Positions 61,293 through 64,000 of a DNA stretch of 64,000 nucleotides are shown here, in pieces. Made by a program: the position numbers and the translations under genes. The notes beneath the pieces were generated by a model. It searched no databases. It saw only the letters and a program-made list of their open reading frames with translations, and was not told the origin of the DNA. This DNA is from Lysobacterales bacterium (GTDB lineage Bacteria > Pseudomonadota > Gammaproteobacteria > Xanthomonadales > Ahniellaceae), in the NCBI GenBank assembly GCA_016703225.1, contig JADJCM010000003.1:744001-808000 (forward strand), given 5' to 3'. Position 1 is the stretch's first letter. Each line of letters begins with the position of its first letter.

Positions 61293-62348
61293 TTATGGGG
61301 CCAGTCCGGCGTTCTTCAAGGTGCCGGACAGGATCCGGGCGGTGGTCTGCACGACCGGGATCACGCGGTCGTAGTCCATGCGCGTCGGGCCGATGACGCC
61401 GATCACGCCGAGCATCTTGCCGTCGGCGCCGTAGGGGGCGGTGACGACGCTGCAGCCGCCGAGCGGGGCGTAGCCGGACTCGTCGCCGATGAACAGGCGC
61501 ACGCCTTCGGCATGGATGCAGCCATCGAGCAGTTTGGCGATCTCGCGCTTGCGGTTGAAGGCTTCGAACAGCTCGCGCAGACGATCCACGCTTGCGAGTT
61601 CGGACAGGCCCATCAGATTGGTCTGCCCGCTGACCACGAAGGCTTCGCGCGACTCGACCTGGAACGAGGCGCTGGCCAGGTCGATCGCCGAGCGCAAGAC
61701 GCGGTCGATCGAGTCGCGTGCCGCTTCCATCTCCGCAACGATGCGGCGGCGGATCTCGTCCAGTGCCATGCCGGAGAAGTTCTGGTTCAGATAATTCGCG
61801 AGTTGCTCCAACTCACCCGGGGCATAGGCGCGCGGCAGATCGAGCACGCGGTTCTGCACTTCGTTGTCGGTGAACACCAGGATCACCAGCACCCGGTTCG
61901 GACCGAGCTGCACGAAATCGATCTGGCGAAACGCGAACTGCTCGCGCTTTGGCACCGTCACCAGACCAACGAAGTGGGTCAGCTCGCTGAGCACCGCGGA
62001 CACCCGGCCAAGCATGTCCTGGGTGCTGGCGCCGGGTGGAATCTCGCGCTGCAGGGCGTCCATCTCGTCGGGTCGCGGTGCCTGCAGTTGCAGCAGCGAA
62101 TCGACAAACAGGCGGTAGCCCTGGGCGGTCGGAATGCGACCGGCCGAGGTATGCGGTGCCGCGATCAGGCCGATTTCTTCCAGATCCGAAAGTACATTGC
62201 GGATCGTGGCCGGGCTCAAGTCCAGCCCACTCTGGCGCGCCAGCGTGCGCGAGCCCACCGGTTCGCCGTCGCGGATGTACTGCGCGATCAGGGTGCGCAG
62301 CAGGTGGCGGGCACGGGCATCGAGGTGGTCGGCTAGGCGGCGGCGCAT
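61293..62348 (-). CDS. hrcA: heat-inducible transcription repressor HrcA
   Basis: 351 residues. N-terminal winged helix (RHLLRTLIAQYIRDGEPVGS, then LSPATIRNVLSDLEEIGLI), the conserved HTSAGRIPTAQGYRLFVDSL, and a GAF-like C-terminal region with GVIGPTRMDYDRVIPVV. HrcA represses chaperone operons at CIRCE inverted repeats; no canonical CIRCE (TTAGCACTC-N9-GAGTGCTAA) is found upstream of hrcA, grpE or dnaK in this window. Start ATG 62348; divergent from recN. Confidence 0.95.
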   Translation of the reverse strand: MRRRLADHLDARARHLLRTLIAQYIRDGEPVGSRTLARQSGLDLSPATIRNVLSDLEEIGLIAAPHTSAGRIPTAQGYRLFVDSLLQLQAPRPDEMDALQREIPPGASTQDMLGRVSAVLSELTHFVGLVTVPKREQFAFRQIDFVQLGPNRVLVILVFTDNEVQNRVLDLPRAYAPGELEQLANYLNQNFSGMALDEIRRRIVAEMEAARDSIDRVLRSAIDLASASFQVESREAFVVSGQTNLMGLSELASVDRLRELFEAFNRKREIAKLLDGCIHAEGVRLFIGDESGYAPLGGCSVVTAPYGADGKMLGVIGVIGPTRMDYDRVIPVVQTTARILSGTLKNAGLAP

Positions 62349-62452
62349 GATCGCTTCATTTGGGGGCGGCAGCGACGCTATCAATTGCGCGCGGCAGCGG
62401 TCAACGCCGGGCTCGGTGACGCGATGGCCCGGCCTTTGCTAGCCTCTGGTCC

Positions 62453-64000
62453 ATGTTGCGCACCCTGTTCGTCAAAGACTTCGCCATCATCGACGCCGCC
62501 GACGTCGCTTTCGCGTCCGGCATGAGCGTGCTCACCGGCGAAACCGGCGCCGGCAAGTCGCTGCTGGTCGACGCCCTGATGCTGCTGGCGGGCGCGCGCG
62601 GCGACGCCGGTGTGGTGCGCCATGGCGCCGATCGCGCCGAGATCTCGGCCGAGTTCGACCTGCGCGCGCTACCCGCAACGCGCGCCTGGCTACGCGAGCA
62701 GGAACTCGACGACGAAGAACAGATGCGCCTGCGCCGCGTGGTCCGCGCCGATGGCAACTCGCGCGCCTGGATCAACGACCGCCCGGTGTCACTGGCGGTG
62801 TTGCGCGAGGCGGCCGCCTTCCTGGTCGAGGTCCATGGCCAGCACGAACACCAGGCGCTGCTCTCGCGTCGCCACCAGTTGCGCCTGCTCGATGCCTTCG
62901 CCCAGCACTCCGAGCGATTGCAGGACGTGGAACGTAGCGCCCGGCGCATGCTTGAAATCGACCGCCAGATCAGCGACCTGGCGGGCGCCGAGAAGGGCGA
63001 TCCGGACCGTCTCGACTACCTGCGCTTCCAGCACCAGGAACTGAAGAAGTTCGCGCTAGGCGGGGAATCCTACGCGCGCCTGATCGACGACCATCGCCGC
63101 CTCGCGCACGCCGCCACCTTGCTCGCCGGCAGCCAGCAGCTGATCGACGCGCTCGACAGCGACGATGAGCGCTCGGCCACCTCGCTGCTCGCGCACTGCG
63201 CCGGCGACGCACGCAAGCTGGCGCAGGTTGATGGCACGCTCGCACCGGTGGCCGAACTGCTGGAATCGGCCGGCATCCAGCTGGTCGAGGCGATCAGCGA
63301 ACTGGAACGCTATCGCGCGGCCCAGGACCTCGATCCGGAACGCTACGGTGAGATCGACTCGCAACTGGCCCGGCTGCATGACCTGTCGCGCAAGCACCGC
63401 GTGCCGGCGCAGGATCTCGCCATCCGCCTGGATGAACTGGCCGCGGAAATCGACCGGCTGCAACATGCCGGCAGCAAGATCGAAACGCTGCGGCGCGAGC
63501 GCGACAGCGCCGCCGTCGACTACACGCGCGCCGCGCGCGCCCTGTCCGAGTCGCGCCGCTTCGCAGCGACCACGCTGGCCACACGCGTAACCGTGTTGCT
63601 GCGCGAACTGGCAATCGCCGGCACTTTCGAAATTCGCATGGAAGCGCGCGGCGAAAACGAGTTTCCGGCGGCCGGACGCGACGAGATCGAGTTCGTGGTC
63701 GCACCCAATCCGGGGCAACCCGGACGGCCATTGCGCAAGATCGCCTCGGGCGGCGAGCTGGCACGCATCAGCCTGGCGATCGAGGTCGCCGCGATCGGCT
63801 CCGACGATGTGCCGGTGATGGTGTTCGACGAGGTCGATTCCGGCATCGGCGGTGCCACCGCGGAAGTGGTCGGACGCAAGCTGCGCGAACTCGGCAACAC
63901 GCGGCAGGTGCTGTGCGTGACGCATCTGGCACAGGTTGCTGCGCAGGGCCATCAGCACATCGCCGTGCGCAAGTCGGTCGCCAACGGCCAGACGCACACG
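62453..64000 (+). CDS. recN: DNA repair protein RecN (3' end outside window)
   Basis: Open from ATG 62453 to the last base: 516 codons of a protein that usually has about 555. N-terminal Walker A LTGETGAGKSLLVDALMLL after RTLFVKDFAIIDAADVAF, the SMC-like helical arms in the middle, then the ABC signature KIASGGELARISLAIE and Walker B VPVMVFDEVDSGIGG, with the His switch VLCVTHLAQVAAQ. A cohesin-like ATPase aiding double-strand-break repair. In other bacteria it is SOS-induced, but I see no clear LexA box in the 104-base gap to hrcA. The stop codon lies beyond the window. Confidence 0.95.
   Translation, partial: MLRTLFVKDFAIIDAADVAFASGMSVLTGETGAGKSLLVDALMLLAGARGDAGVVRHGADRAEISAEFDLRALPATRAWLREQELDDEEQMRLRRVVRADGNSRAWINDRPVSLAVLREAAAFLVEVHGQHEHQALLSRRHQLRLLDAFAQHSERLQDVERSARRMLEIDRQISDLAGAEKGDPDRLDYLRFQHQELKKFALGGESYARLIDDHRRLAHAATLLAGSQQLIDALDSDDERSATSLLAHCAGDARKLAQVDGTLAPVAELLESAGIQLVEAISELERYRAAQDLDPERYGEIDSQLARLHDLSRKHRVPAQDLAIRLDELAAEIDRLQHAGSKIETLRRERDSAAVDYTRAARALSESRRFAATTLATRVTVLLRELAIAGTFEIRMEARGENEFPAAGRDEIEFVVAPNPGQPGRPLRKIASGGELARISLAIEVAAIGSDDVPVMVFDEVDSGIGGATAEVVGRKLRELGNTRQVLCVTHLAQVAAQGHQHIAVRKSVANGQTHT

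Noticed and set aside
60632..62452. CIRCE operator upstream of hrcA, grpE or dnaK
   Set aside because: Gaps were read on both strands; no TTAGCACTC/GAGTGCTAA inverted repeat was found.
62349..62452. LexA box before recN
   Set aside because: No CTGT-N8-ACAG or TTAG-N6-TACTA-like palindrome is visible in the gap.

Overview
The window is high-GC DNA packed with genes and reads as the chromosome of a gammaproteobacterium of the Xanthomonadales/Lysobacterales type. The evidence is gene order and families: rpoE-rseA-rseB-mucD-lepA-lepB-DUF4845-rnc-era-recO as one minus-strand block; rpsP-rimM-trmD-rplS; hrcA-grpE-dnaK-dnaJ with recN divergent; map-glnD-dapD-arsC-dapE; an RlmD/CYTH/NagZ/Hpt/MTIP string; bacterial ACE; and a REP-like inverted pair. 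No rRNA, tRNA, CRISPR, prophage or insertion sequence was seen. The longest gene-free gap is about 195 bases (2950-3144), so no stretch over 300 bases lacks a gene.

Layout. 1-2949 (+): the end of an AAA ATPase gene, a membrane/coiled-coil protein, and a substrate-binding-like protein fused to OmpA, all overlapping by 4 bases. 3145-7258 (-): a purine-type NCS2 permease and a large Ser/Thr kinase with TPRs. 7428-11846 (-): cold-shock protein, then rlmD, CYTH, nagZ, hpt and methylthioinosine phosphorylase (listed in transcription order). 11912-12628 (+): a receiver-HPt protein. 12594-21553 (-): the sigma-E/envelope-stress and translation/RNA block. 21702-24808 (-): a c-di-GMP protein and a small partner. 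24902-26936 (+): a beta-oxidation multienzyme. 27001-28936 (-): the ribosomal S16 operon. 29120-33856 (-): a Gld-like ABC system. 34017-37024 (-): an SRPBCC protein and a two-component system. 37146-40243 (+): acetyltransferase, small zincin and ACE. 40296-44144 (-): ADOP permease and Bcr/CflA exporter. 44242-48083 (+): parC and two lipoproteins. 48047-53784 (-): DAP/nitrogen/Map operon. 53855-56492 (-): glycosyltransferase and DUF885 peptidase. 56612-62348 (-): heat-shock genes, with an NYN-domain nuclease gene inserted between dnaK and dnaJ. 62453-64000 (+): recN, cut by the window end.

How genes work together. Sigma-E, its anti-sigma factor, RseB and the periplasmic protease MucD form a complete envelope-stress circuit, with a sigma-E-like promoter ahead of rpoE. 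Methylthioinosine phosphorylase yields hypoxanthine, which the adjacent Hpt can salvage, with a purine permease close by. DapD and DapE are two steps of lysine/peptidoglycan precursor synthesis, co-transcribed with the PII regulator GlnD.

Quality warning. Six single-base frameshifts break five otherwise well-conserved genes (CYTH, the c-di-GMP protein, the beta-oxidation enzyme twice, trmD, ACE). Most lie at short G/C runs, and trmD is normally essential, so residual sequencing/assembly indels are the most likely cause. The most novel-looking locus is the NYN gene between dnaK and dnaJ, which has its own promoter and a leader shaped like a transcription attenuator.
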